The notes below the pieces were generated by a model. It was not told the DNA's origin. It ran no database searches and worked only from the letters and a program-made list of their open reading frames with translations. A program made the translations under genes and the position numbers. A DNA stretch of 40,077 nt, from contig CANGOX010000020.1 of NCBI GenBank assembly GCA_947455605.1, positions 1 to 40,077 on the forward strand, in the 5' to 3' direction. The stretch comes from Chitinophagaceae bacterium (GTDB taxonomy: Bacteria; Bacteroidota; Bacteroidia; Chitinophagales; Chitinophagaceae). Shown piece by piece: positions 8,374 to 15,541 of the stretch. Numbering within the stretch: position 1 is the first letter of the stretch; the number at the start of each line of letters is the position of its first letter.

Positions 8374-9720
8374 CTAATATTCCGGATTCACCCCAACATA
8401 GTTCAAGGGGGTAATGGCTTTGAGCTCTTTTTTAACAGAGGTACTCACTTTCAGTTTGCTGATAAAATCCTGTATCGCTTTTTTATCGATCGCATCTTTA
8501 CCTCGGGTAAGATCTTTTAAAGCTTCATAAGGATTGGGATAGTTTTCTCGGCGCAAGATGGTTTGTATGGCTTCGGCTACTACGGCCCAGTTATTTTCGA
8601 GGTCGGCTTTTAATTTGGCTTCATTCAATACCAGTTTGCCCAAACCTTTTTCCAAAGATTTGAGGGCTATGGCTACATGGGCTATAGGTACTCCTATATT
8701 TCGCAAAACGGTAGAATCTGTGAGGTCACGCTGTAATCTGCTAACGGGTAATTTGGCAGAAAGATGTTCGAGCAAGGCATTGGCCATACCCAGATTGCCT
8801 TCTGCATTTTCAAAATCGATGGGGTTTACTTTATGCGGCATGGCAGAAGAACCTACTTCGCCTTTTTTGGTCTTTTGCTTGAAATAATCCATGCTGATAT
8901 AGGTCCATATATCCCTGCAAAGATCGATCAATATATTATTGATGCGTTTGATGCTGTCGAAGTGTGCAGCCAGGCTGTCATAATGCTCTATTTGAGTAGT
9001 AAACTGCATACGTTGTAATCCCAAAACATCTTCCACAAATTCATTACCCAATACCACCCAGTTCTTTTTTGGAAATGCTACATGATGGGCATTGAAATTT
9101 CCGGTGGCTCCGCCAAATTTGGCTGCATAAGGAATACTTGAAAATAATTCAATCTGATTATTCAGTCTTTCCACAAATACCATAAACTCTTTACCTAACC
9201 GGGTAGGCGATGCCGGTTGCCCGTGTGTACGGGCCAGCAAAGGAATATGCTTCCATTGTGAGGCCAGTTGGTAAAGACTGCTCTGTATATTAATAATTGC
9301 CGGCAGGTATTCATGCTCCATACAATGCTTCCAGCTTAAAGGGATAGCCGTATTATTGATATCCTGAGAGGTCAATCCAAAATGGATCCATTCTTTCAGG
9401 TTAGAGATCCCTGCTTTATCCAGTTGTTCCTTTAAAAAGTATTCAACCGCTTTTACATCGTGGTTGGTAATGGATTCGATCTGTTTGATCTGTTGTGCAT
9501 CTGTAACATTGAATTCGTCCATCACTTTCTTCAGCTGCAACCGCGCTTTGGGAGTAAGCTTGAAAAACTTTTTATCCGCCAGAAAGAAAAAATATTCGAT
9601 CTCTACCAGTACCCTGTATTTGATAAGTGCATATTCTGAAAAGAATTCATCAAGATGACTTACCTGCTTACGGTAACGACCGTCGATAGGGGAAATGGCT
9701 GAGAGATTGCTGAGTTCCAT
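8374..9720 (-). CDS. purB: adenylosuccinate lyase
   Basis: The 448-residue enzyme catalyses two fumarate-releasing steps of purine synthesis: SAICAR to AICAR, and adenylosuccinate to AMP. The start MELSNLSAISPIDGRYRKQV is the typical N-terminus of the long E. coli-like PurB class. The family signature GSSAMPHKVNPIDFENAEGN, with the mobile loop carrying the catalytic Ser, is near residue 290. The first conserved region holds TSQDINNTA and the second holds ARTHGQPASPT with the catalytic His. The C-terminal RRENYPNPYEALKDLTRG is also conserved. The length is normal, and the protein is a cytoplasmic tetramer in the family. It is divergent from mqnA, and the 104-nt gap between them is occupied mainly by an inverted AT-rich heptamer array. 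Confidence 0.97.
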   Translation of the reverse strand: MELSNLSAISPIDGRYRKQVSHLDEFFSEYALIKYRVLVEIEYFFFLADKKFFKLTPKARLQLKKVMDEFNVTDAQQIKQIESITNHDVKAVEYFLKEQLDKAGISNLKEWIHFGLTSQDINNTAIPLSWKHCMEHEYLPAIINIQSSLYQLASQWKHIPLLARTHGQPASPTRLGKEFMVFVERLNNQIELFSSIPYAAKFGGATGNFNAHHVAFPKKNWVVLGNEFVEDVLGLQRMQFTTQIEHYDSLAAHFDSIKRINNILIDLCRDIWTYISMDYFKQKTKKGEVGSSAMPHKVNPIDFENAEGNLGMANALLEHLSAKLPVSRLQRDLTDSTVLRNIGVPIAHVAIALKSLEKGLGKLVLNEAKLKADLENNWAVVAEAIQTILRRENYPNPYEALKDLTRGKDAIDKKAIQDFISKLKVSTSVKKELKAITPLNYVGVNPEY

Positions 9721-9726
9721 ACAACT

Positions 9727-9815
9727 AATTGAAAATTAATAATTAAAAATTAAGAATGGATGACGGTTTAGGGTCAACCTCCCGCTGTAATTTTTAATTA
9801 TTAATTGCTAATTAT
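9727..9815. repeat. inverted pair of AATTAAT-type heptamer arrays between purB and mqnA
   Basis: The left arm 9727-9755 is built from units such as AATTGAAA, ATTAATA, ATTAAAA. The right arm 9787-9815 reads as nearly its reverse complement, matching about 25 of 29 positions. The loop is about 31 nt and GC-richer. Two further units (AATTATT, AATTACT) continue to the mqnA ATG. The element occupies most of the divergent intergenic region, where promoters for both genes are expected. Confidence 0.85.
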
Positions 9816-9824
9816 TAATTACTA

Positions 9825-10604
9825 ATGGGTTTTCTTTGTGCAAAATTAGCCGAATTGGACAAGAGAATACGCGTTGGGGCCGTAAGTTATCTAAATACAC
9901 GGCCATTATTGTTTGGATTAAGGCGTTCAGGACTGATGAACAGGATCGATCTGATGGAAGAATACCCCTCCAAAGTAGCCGCAATGCTGCTCAATGATGA
10001 GATTGATGTGGGTCTGGTACCCGTTGCCATTATTCCACATTTGAAAGAGGCCCATATTATTACAGATTATTGCATAGGAGCTGTTGGAGAAGTGGCTTCA
10101 GTAGCGCTTTTCAGCGAAGTGCCCATTGAGCAGGTAACCACCGTTTTATTGGATTACCAAAGCCGCACATCGGTAAATCTGGCAAAGGTTTTATTAAAAG
10201 AGTACTGGAAACTGAGTCCCGTTCTGGAAAATGCCAAAGAGGATTTCAGATCATCGATCAGGGGAACCACAGCTGGTATCGTTATTGGCGACCGGGCCCT
10301 TGAACAAAGGAAAATATCTGCTTATTCCTATGATCTGGCTGCTGCCTGGAAAGCACATACCGGTCTTCCCTTTGTATTTGCTGCATGGGTGGCCAATAAA
10401 CCTTTGGGAGAAGACTTTGAAGATGCATTTAACCGCGCCAATGGGTATGGTGTTTCACACCTCAGCGAAGTTGTGGCTGAAAACCCTTATCCGGTATACG
10501 ATCTCATGACGTATTATACCCAAAATATCAGTTACCGTCTGGATGAAGAGAAGCGGAAGGGGTTGGCTTTGTTTCTGGAAAAACTGGGGAATATTGTAGC
10601 GTAG
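9825..10604 (+). CDS. mqnA: chorismate dehydratase of the futalosine menaquinone pathway
   Basis: This 259-residue protein is recognisable from RVGAVSYLNTRPLLFGL at the N-terminus and from DVGLVPVAIIPHL, LDYQSRTSVNLAKVLL and FAAWVANKPL, the blocks of the MqnA/periplasmic-binding-like fold. MqnA dehydrates chorismate to 3-enolpyruvylbenzoate, the first step of menaquinone synthesis by the futalosine route, in the cytoplasm. No other mqn gene is in the window. The start is uncertain: ATG 9825 is formed at the edge of a heptamer array and adds MGFLCAKLAE ahead of the usual family start, whereas TTG 9855 (MDKRIRVGAVSY) matches where homologues begin. The segment TTTCTTTG (9831-9838) is one base from the Bacteroidota -7 consensus, which would favour the TTG. 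The gene is followed by a palindromic repeat. Confidence 0.93.
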   Translation: MGFLCAKLAELDKRIRVGAVSYLNTRPLLFGLRRSGLMNRIDLMEEYPSKVAAMLLNDEIDVGLVPVAIIPHLKEAHIITDYCIGAVGEVASVALFSEVPIEQVTTVLLDYQSRTSVNLAKVLLKEYWKLSPVLENAKEDFRSSIRGTTAGIVIGDRALEQRKISAYSYDLAAAWKAHTGLPFVFAAWVANKPLGEDFEDAFNRANGYGVSHLSEVVAENPYPVYDLMTYYTQNISYRLDEEKRKGLALFLEKLGNIVA

Positions 10605-10613
10605 TATGTTAGC

Positions 10614-10710
10614 ACGTCATTTCGATGAAGAATTATGAGAAATTTTTTCAGGCTATTCGGTTTCTTCAAAAGATTTCTCCTCGTCGTACCTTCTCGTAGA
10701 AATGTCGTCA
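10614..10710. repeat. imperfect palindromic intergenic element (CGTCATTTCGA type)
   Basis: The left half starts CGTCATTTCGATGAAG and contains GAGAAAT. The right half contains ATTTCTCCTCG and ends GTAGAAATGTCG. Read in reverse complement, the right half follows the left half with scattered mismatches, giving an imperfect hairpin of about 40 bp per arm. Dispersed elements beginning GTCATTTCGA are, from memory, common in Bacteroidota intergenic regions. It lies just after the mqnA stop and could serve as its terminator or be a small non-autonomous mobile element. Confidence 0.7.
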
Positions 10711-10713
10711 ACT

Positions 10714-10748
10714 TTCAATATTCCTTGTTCAATATTTGATATTCAATA
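10714..10748 (+). repeat. heptamer array upstream of the GT2 gene (5 x 7 nt)
   Basis: Five consecutive 7-nt units: TTCAATA, TTCCTTG, TTCAATA, TTTGATA, TTCAATA. The array ends 10 nt before the ATG of the glycosyltransferase at 10759, so it lies in the leader or promoter region of that gene. Three of the five units are identical. Confidence 0.8.
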
Positions 10749-10758
10749 GATTTACATA

Positions 10759-11541
10759 ATGGCAGGTATTTCCATTATTACCATTTGTTTCAACAACCTC
10801 ACAGATCTTCAAAAAACCTGCGCCTCTGTTGATGCCCAGACCCTGGTGCCTGATGAACATTGGATCGTTAACGGGTCTTGCACAACGGATATTGAGCAAT
10901 GGCTTTTACAAACCCCTCAGCCGGCTTATCGTAAATGGATCAATGAAAGAGATAAGGGGATAACAGATGCCTTTAATAAGGGTATAAATAAGGCAGCAGG
11001 GGTCATCACTCAATTTCTGAATGCGGGTGATATTTATGCTGCTGATGATGTATTGGAGGTTGTTGCCAAAACCTTCATACCCCATCCCTCGCTGCAGTGG
11101 ATCAGTGGAAATATTGAAATGATCCGTGCCGGTAAGCCAGTGGTAGTTGGCAAGCCGTTCGACAGATCCAAATTATACCGCGGAATGCGCAGCGTATCTC
11201 ATCCCACCTGGTTTGTAAAGAAGGAAGTGTACAGCAGGATAGGTTTGTTCAGCAGTGAATACAAGATAGCGATGGACTATGATCTGATGTGCCGCATAGC
11301 AGATGAGCCTTATACCTACCTTGATAAAGTGATCGTGATCTTTGATGACAGCGGCATCAGCAACACCAAATATTTGGATTCCCTGAAAGAGAACCGGAAA
11401 GTATATGAATCCTATTTCGGATTTTCCTGGTTATTGATCTTCTGGCAACTCAGGTTGAAATTGTTGCACTATCTATTGCAGACCTCCTTTGGTAAATGGC
11501 TTTTCAGCCTGAAGAAAAAGTTAGGATTGGAGAATTGGTAG
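10759..11541 (+). CDS. glycosyltransferase family 2
   Basis: The 260-residue protein has a GT-A fold. ISIITICFNNLTDLQKTC opens the nucleotide-binding strand, NERDKGITDAFNKGI follows, and FLNAGD is the D-x-D equivalent that holds the metal and sugar nucleotide. AMDYDLMCRIADE supplies the later acidic residues expected of an inverting GT2. It resembles the WcaE/WbbD-like group that builds exopolysaccharide or O-antigen units; donor and acceptor are unknown. The C-terminal LLIFWQLRLKLLHYLLQ is amphipathic and may sit on the inner membrane. It stands alone on the plus strand, preceded by heptamer array 10714-10748. Its TAG stop is the first three bases of another array (11539-11559). The short length is normal for this subgroup. 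Confidence 0.88.
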   Translation: MAGISIITICFNNLTDLQKTCASVDAQTLVPDEHWIVNGSCTTDIEQWLLQTPQPAYRKWINERDKGITDAFNKGINKAAGVITQFLNAGDIYAADDVLEVVAKTFIPHPSLQWISGNIEMIRAGKPVVVGKPFDRSKLYRGMRSVSHPTWFVKKEVYSRIGLFSSEYKIAMDYDLMCRIADEPYTYLDKVIVIFDDSGISNTKYLDSLKENRKVYESYFGFSWLLIFWQLRLKLLHYLLQTSFGKWLFSLKKKLGLENW

Positions 11542-11559
11542 TTTTGAGTTTTGAGTTTT
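11539..11559 (+). repeat. GAGTTTT heptamers starting at a stop codon
   Basis: TAGTTTT, GAGTTTT, GAGTTTT: three 7-nt units, the first of which begins with the TAG stop codon of the GT2 gene. It is followed after about 30 nt by the AACTACT array. Confidence 0.7.
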
Positions 11560-11590
11560 TACAATAAATCCCGCAATTTCCGAGTTTTTT

Positions 11591-11688
11591 AACTACTAAC
11601 TACTAACTACTAACTACTAACTACTAACTACTAACTACTAACTACTAACTACTAACTACTAACTACTAACTACTAACTACTAACTACT
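11591..11688. repeat. perfect tandem array of AACTACT (14 copies)
   Basis: Fourteen identical copies of the 7-mer AACTACT with no mismatch across 98 nt. On the minus strand it reads AGTAGTT and encodes the last two Ser codons and the TAG stop of the convergent GT9 gene (stop at 11680-11682). The reverse-complement repeat has a stop codon in every frame, so copy-number change cannot lengthen the protein. Its perfection suggests recent expansion or ongoing slippage. Confidence 0.97.
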
Positions 11689-12822
11689 AAAATGCCCATG
11701 CACTGCTAAGATCACTTTCTCCGCTCTCACAGAAGCATAGGGAACCCTAACCACATATTCATACTTCTGTTTTACCATCGAATCGTCTTTTAATTCCTCC
11801 TCAACATCATCGGGATAAACAGCATAAAAATTGGCAGCCATTTCTTTGGGATAGGGTGCGAAGCGTTTGTATTGGGACCCGTTAAAAATACCGAATACAG
11901 TACATCCCACAGATGCAGCAAGGTGAACAGAGCCAGTATCTACAGATAACAGACAATGGGCTTGTGTAAATACTGTCAGCATCTCTATTAATGAGGTTTT
12001 ACCGGTAAGGTCCAGTATCGGTTTTTTATATTGACCGATAAAAGCATCAGTATATACTCTGTCGCCTTTTGTTCCACATACAACGGCAGTCCAGCCGTAT
12101 TGCTCAAATAAATAATTACTTACCTGCACAAAATGTTCCGTTGGCCAGATACGGGCCTTGCTTCTGGAGCCAGGAAACACCACAAAATATTGATCAGGAA
12201 CCTGAATGGGAAAGGCCGGTAAACGGTTTTGATCAATTTTGGTATCGGATATTGTAGAATGTTTTTGAATGACAAATTCAGTGAAAAAACGGTTTCTGTA
12301 AAATTCAAATATAGGTTTCTCCCGGCGTTCAAATAATTGATTATAGAGGGTTTTGTCGTATCCGGTCTCATAAGATTGAACACTTTCGAGGTTAGCTGTC
12401 ATGCCTATTCTTTCTTTGGCCCTGGCTGCCTTTACAATACTGTCATCGTAACGTTTATCTCTTGAGAAAGTTGGGTTGATCACTATATCATAGCCTTCCC
12501 GGTAAACCTGTTTCAGAAAGCCATAACGATACCCGATCTCTTTTTTGAAACGGATCTTATCTATCCAGAAACTTTTTGATACCCATTCCGCATCAAACTG
12601 GTTAAAAAGCGGTTTCCAGCTTTGGTTTCCGCAGAAATGGAATTCATAGCCTTTGTAGGCATCTGCCGTTGCGATCTCTTTCAGGAAGGGATGCCATAGC
12701 ATAAAATCACCGATCTCATCCACACGGATAACCAGTAGTTTCTTGCCCAAACCTCGCTTTCTTGGCCCAATTGCAGCCAGCCAGCCAATGAGTTCATATA
12801 AGATGCCTTTTAACCTGTTCAT
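11680..12822 (-). CDS. glycosyltransferase family 9 (heptosyltransferase-like)
   Basis: This 380-residue GT-B enzyme shows the family-9 hallmarks: LLVIRVDEIGDFMLWHPFLKEIA at the N-terminus, FVVFPGSRSKARIWPTEHFVQV in the middle, and SVDTGSVHLAASVGCTVFGIF, the D-T-G-x-x-H-L-A segment of the donor site. Heptosyltransferases of this family add ADP-heptose to the lipopolysaccharide core, while many Bacteroidota members act on other sugars, so the substrate is open. The last codons and the stop lie inside the AACTACT array. On the minus strand TACATTTG (12829-12836), a perfect -7 element, ends six bases before the ATG, which would give a very short or absent leader. It is divergent from the FkbM-like gene at 12925. 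Confidence 0.9.
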   Translation of the reverse strand: MNRLKGILYELIGWLAAIGPRKRGLGKKLLVIRVDEIGDFMLWHPFLKEIATADAYKGYEFHFCGNQSWKPLFNQFDAEWVSKSFWIDKIRFKKEIGYRYGFLKQVYREGYDIVINPTFSRDKRYDDSIVKAARAKERIGMTANLESVQSYETGYDKTLYNQLFERREKPIFEFYRNRFFTEFVIQKHSTISDTKIDQNRLPAFPIQVPDQYFVVFPGSRSKARIWPTEHFVQVSNYLFEQYGWTAVVCGTKGDRVYTDAFIGQYKKPILDLTGKTSLIEMLTVFTQAHCLLSVDTGSVHLAASVGCTVFGIFNGSQYKRFAPYPKEMAANFYAVYPDDVEEELKDDSMVKQKYEYVVRVPYASVRAEKVILAVHGHFSS

Positions 12823-12828
12823 ACACTA

Positions 12829-12836
12829 CAAATGTA
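12829..12836 (-). promoter_or_regulatory. -7 promoter element of the GT9 gene, with partial TACA-N2-TGTA dyad
   Basis: The minus strand reads TACATTTG, an exact match to TAnnTTTG. A GTTC lies about 20 nt upstream where TTTG is expected, so the -33 box is weak. The plus strand around it, ACTACAAATGTAAA, has a TACA-N2-TGTA core like the site at 26460. The 15-base TACATTTGTAGTGTA is shared by both promoters. Confidence 0.5.
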
Positions 12837-12889
12837 AAGGAGGGGACGATACGGTGAACTTTACATTTTTAGTTTACTTTTACCCCCAG

Positions 12890-12921
12890 CATTCACTCAT
12901 TCCATCATTCAATCATTACAA
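12890..12921 (+). repeat. octamer array CATTCAMT upstream of the FkbM-like gene
   Basis: Four consecutive 8-nt units: CATTCACT, CATTCCAT, CATTCAAT, CATTACAA. The array ends three bases before ATG 12925, so it covers the ribosome-binding region of that gene. Confidence 0.7.
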
Positions 12922-12924
12922 AAG

Positions 12925-13785
12925 ATGTCTTCTTTCGGAAATTTTAAAGAAAAACTCTACGTAAAACTCCGCCGCACCCTTTTTCTCGAAAATATTGACC
13001 GCAAACTGGCCAAGGCCGATCATTTGCAGATAGATGAATACCTGCAGCGTAATCTGTATCATAATGCCCGTTATGAATCAGCGGATAAACTTAACCGTTT
13101 TGAGTTTCAGGCTTTCTCACAGTTTGGGGAGGATGGCATTATTGAAGAGATCTTCCGACGTATCGGAACCACCAATCAATACTTTGTTGAATTTGGCGTG
13201 GAAACCGGTGTGGAAACCAATACCACCTATCTCTTATACAAAGGATGGAAGGGTTTGTGGATTGACGGAAGCGATGAAAATATCAACACCATCAAACAAA
13301 ATTTCTCAAAAGCCTTTGCACAGGGAAACCTGAATGCGATACAGGGTTTTATTACGGCAGAGAATATTGAACAGCTGTTTCAGAAAGGGAATGTACCTGT
13401 TGATTTTGATCTCTTATCCATTGATATAGACCGCAATGACTATTATGTTTGGCAGGCCATAACACATTATCAACCCAGGGTAGTGATCATTGAATACAAT
13501 TCCATCTTCCGACCCGGTTGTGAGTTTGTGGTAGACTATGATGCCAATGCCATGTGGGATGGGACCAGCAATACCAGCGCCAGCCTTGAATCTTTATATC
13601 AATTAGGTTTGAAGAAGGGGTATAAATTGGTGGCGAGTTCTTTCTCGGGAGTGAATGCCTTTTTTGTAAGAGAAGATCTGATCAATGATAAGTTCACCGG
13701 TCCTTTCACTGCAGAGAACCATTTTGAATCACCTAAGTATTTTCTGTATCATACGCCGGGGCATCCCAGAAAAGTATCCCTTTAG
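12925..13785 (+). CDS. FkbM-like (methyltransferase-fold) protein of the glycan region
   Basis: The protein has 286 residues. FSQFGEDGIIEEIFRRIG is followed by QYFVEFGVETGVETNTTYLLY, which has the layout of SAM motif I (E-x-G-x-E-x-G), and then GLWIDGSDENI with the acidic residues that would bind the SAM ribose. DFDLLSIDIDRNDYYVWQAI and PRVVIIEYNS match the FkbM-type motif IV and its following strand. I therefore read it as a class I methyltransferase relative, although motif I is unusual and activity is not certain. FkbM-type enzymes O-methylate sugars or secondary metabolites; beside glycosyltransferases a glycan role is likely. It stands alone on the plus strand, convergent with the TylF-type gene 14 nt away, and it is preceded by octamer array 12890-12921. 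Confidence 0.7.
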   Translation: MSSFGNFKEKLYVKLRRTLFLENIDRKLAKADHLQIDEYLQRNLYHNARYESADKLNRFEFQAFSQFGEDGIIEEIFRRIGTTNQYFVEFGVETGVETNTTYLLYKGWKGLWIDGSDENINTIKQNFSKAFAQGNLNAIQGFITAENIEQLFQKGNVPVDFDLLSIDIDRNDYYVWQAITHYQPRVVIIEYNSIFRPGCEFVVDYDANAMWDGTSNTSASLESLYQLGLKKGYKLVASSFSGVNAFFVREDLINDKFTGPFTAENHFESPKYFLYHTPGHPRKVSL

Positions 13786-13799
13786 CAACACAACCTGAG

Positions 13800-14612
13800 T
13801 TAAAGTGTTTTCCTGAAAAAGGCGCTGCCGCTTTTATCCGGCATCAGAATAATATGTTCTCCGCTTTCTTTACAAAATTCGTCAATAGCCAGTTTGGAGC
13901 CATTCCAGTGCAGGCTTGAATAATCATGTAAAAAGAAGATCCCGCCTTTGGGCATTCTTTCATAAAAGAAGGCAAGTCCGGCTTTGGTAGGAGCGTAGAG
14001 ATCACAGTCAAGGCTCACAACTGCATATTGTCTTGTTCTGTGATCATCTGTTATCGTATCAGGGAAAAATCCTTTTACATAAATGCAGTTTGCATTGTTC
14101 TCGCCGATCACTTTTCCAACCAGATCTATAGAAGTATTATTGAAATCCATTTCCTTCTGCGCATCAATACCGGTAAGGTCATTTTCTTTAAAGCCTTCAA
14201 ACGTATCGTATAACAATACTTTCCGGTTAGCACTGGTTGCAAATTTTGCCAGAATAGATGCGGTATTTCCCCTCCATACTCCCAACTCTGCAAAATCGCC
14301 CTGTATACCTTCTGCCAAAACCTGTTTGCAGTTTAAAATAAAAGCCCAGAGACGGGTACTGTCACCTCCATTATTTACTTCATTATGAGCCGTAAATCGC
14401 GGGTATAATTCATCAAACTCAGGATGGGCCCTGAATGCAAAATAAGAATCGGGATGATAAGCCAGAAAGAAAGGGCTTGATTTACTTCTACCCACTTTGA
14501 AGATCATACCCTTGATCTCCTGTGTATGTAGTCTGTTCAAAATACGCTGATCAGGCGTTCTCTTTTTCAGATAACCTTTCAGTTTTACCAGGAATTTTTT
14601 TAACTCGCTCAT
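13800..14612 (-). CDS. TylF/MycF-family O-methyltransferase
   Basis: This 270-residue class I methyltransferase contains GDFAELGVWRGNTASILAKFA (motif I of the TylF group), LLYDTFEGF (the acidic turn and D-x-F-x-G-F signature), and YAVVSLDCDLYAPTKAGLAFF with the D-x-D metal site, followed by GGIFFLHDYSS. TylF and MycF methylate deoxysugar hydroxyls in a Mg-dependent way. Here, as the last gene of a seven-gene glycan operon, it more likely methylates a surface polysaccharide or its precursor. The start ATG 14612 lies 12 nt after the stop of the FkbM gene. The N-terminal 80 residues are lysine-rich and not part of the catalytic fold. A role in antibiotic synthesis is not supported: no polyketide or peptide synthase is present. 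Confidence 0.88.
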   Translation of the reverse strand: MSELKKFLVKLKGYLKKRTPDQRILNRLHTQEIKGMIFKVGRSKSSPFFLAYHPDSYFAFRAHPEFDELYPRFTAHNEVNNGGDSTRLWAFILNCKQVLAEGIQGDFAELGVWRGNTASILAKFATSANRKVLLYDTFEGFKENDLTGIDAQKEMDFNNTSIDLVGKVIGENNANCIYVKGFFPDTITDDHRTRQYAVVSLDCDLYAPTKAGLAFFYERMPKGGIFFLHDYSSLHWNGSKLAIDEFCKESGEHIILMPDKSGSAFFRKTL

Positions 14613-14624
14613 CCTTACATGTAT

Positions 14625-15530
14625 TTAATTTCTGTTTACTTCCTGTTCAATGAATTGTTGGGCAAGATCGCTGTCCGTTTCATGAAAAAGACAGATATCA
14701 TAATAGGCGATCCCGCTTTTATGTTCATCTGAATAATTGTGTAATTGCGTGATCAATTCATGATTGTTGATATCGGCTTGCAAAATATAGCGGCCTTTAT
14801 TATCAAAGAAGATCACAGAACGATAACCATATTTCTCCAGTGAAAATAAAGTAGCCAGCCCGTCTTCTTTGATCGCATCCATATTACTACGGTTGTATTC
14901 GAAATAAACAACCGGCTTTTGCTGTTCCAGTAACCCCTGCGAACCACGGATGATGATGGTATCAAATCCTTCCGTATCTATTTTCAGCAACTTGAGTGTT
15001 CGCGACAAAAGCTGCTGCTCTTCCAATACCTGGTCCAGTGTTTTCAGGGTAACGGTATGTCCGCTTTCTTCTGTAGGAACGATCGTGGTATTCCATCCGC
15101 TTTTTTCGAGCGACACATTCATCGTTTCTTTCTTCTCACCCAGAAATGTTTTAATGAGGGTGATATCTGTAAACTGAGCTGTATTCTTTTCAAGAAAGCG
15201 ATAGGCAATATCATCTCCTTCAATACCGATCACCGGTAATTCAATTGCGGTTTTAATAATGGCAATGGTATCACCCACATTCGCGCCAATATCGATTACG
15301 GATAAAGAAGGATATTTTTTAGCGATACAGGCAGAGAGCCTGCCCAGCTGGCTATTGGCTTCCGGCTCATATTTGTAATTGCTGATCTGCATATTGTTGC
15401 CGGGCATGTCCACTATATAATTGCCCACTTTTACCTTACGGATCTTATGGGCTTTATCGGCACTATGCACATTTACTTTTACGATATCGTAGCCAACTTT
15501 GTTTAATATATTTCTGATCAATTGTCGCAT
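14625..15530 (-). CDS. FkbM-family methyltransferase
   Basis: The 301-residue protein has a clear FkbM domain: LSVIDIGANVGDTIAIIKTA (motif I, about residues 95-110), VIGIEGDDIAYRFLEKN with the ribose-binding Glu, LKLLKIDTEGFDTIIIRGSQ (motif IV, the I-D-T-E-G signature of FkbM), and KPVVYFEYN. The N-terminal 90 residues contain short beta segments and a charged linker. FkbM-type enzymes transfer methyl from SAM to oxygen of sugars and macrolides, in the cytoplasm. It sits in the minus-strand glycan operon, 11 nt after the GT9-like gene and 12 nt before the TylF-type gene, so both methyltransferases should be made together. The acceptor is unknown. Confidence 0.9.
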   Translation of the reverse strand: MRQLIRNILNKVGYDIVKVNVHSADKAHKIRKVKVGNYIVDMPGNNMQISNYKYEPEANSQLGRLSACIAKKYPSLSVIDIGANVGDTIAIIKTAIELPVIGIEGDDIAYRFLEKNTAQFTDITLIKTFLGEKKETMNVSLEKSGWNTTIVPTEESGHTVTLKTLDQVLEEQQLLSRTLKLLKIDTEGFDTIIIRGSQGLLEQQKPVVYFEYNRSNMDAIKEDGLATLFSLEKYGYRSVIFFDNKGRYILQADINNHELITQLHNYSDEHKSGIAYYDICLFHETDSDLAQQFIEQEVNRN

Positions 15531-15541
15531 AGACCTATTTG

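Noticed and set aside
11591..11688. Possible CRISPR-like array
   Set aside because: The units are 7 nt with no spacers; it is a simple tandem repeat, and there are no cas genes.
13800..15530. Antibiotic tailoring cluster (TylF plus FkbM methyltransferases)
   Set aside because: No polyketide or peptide synthase, and all neighbours are glycan genes; these families are common in polysaccharide clusters.
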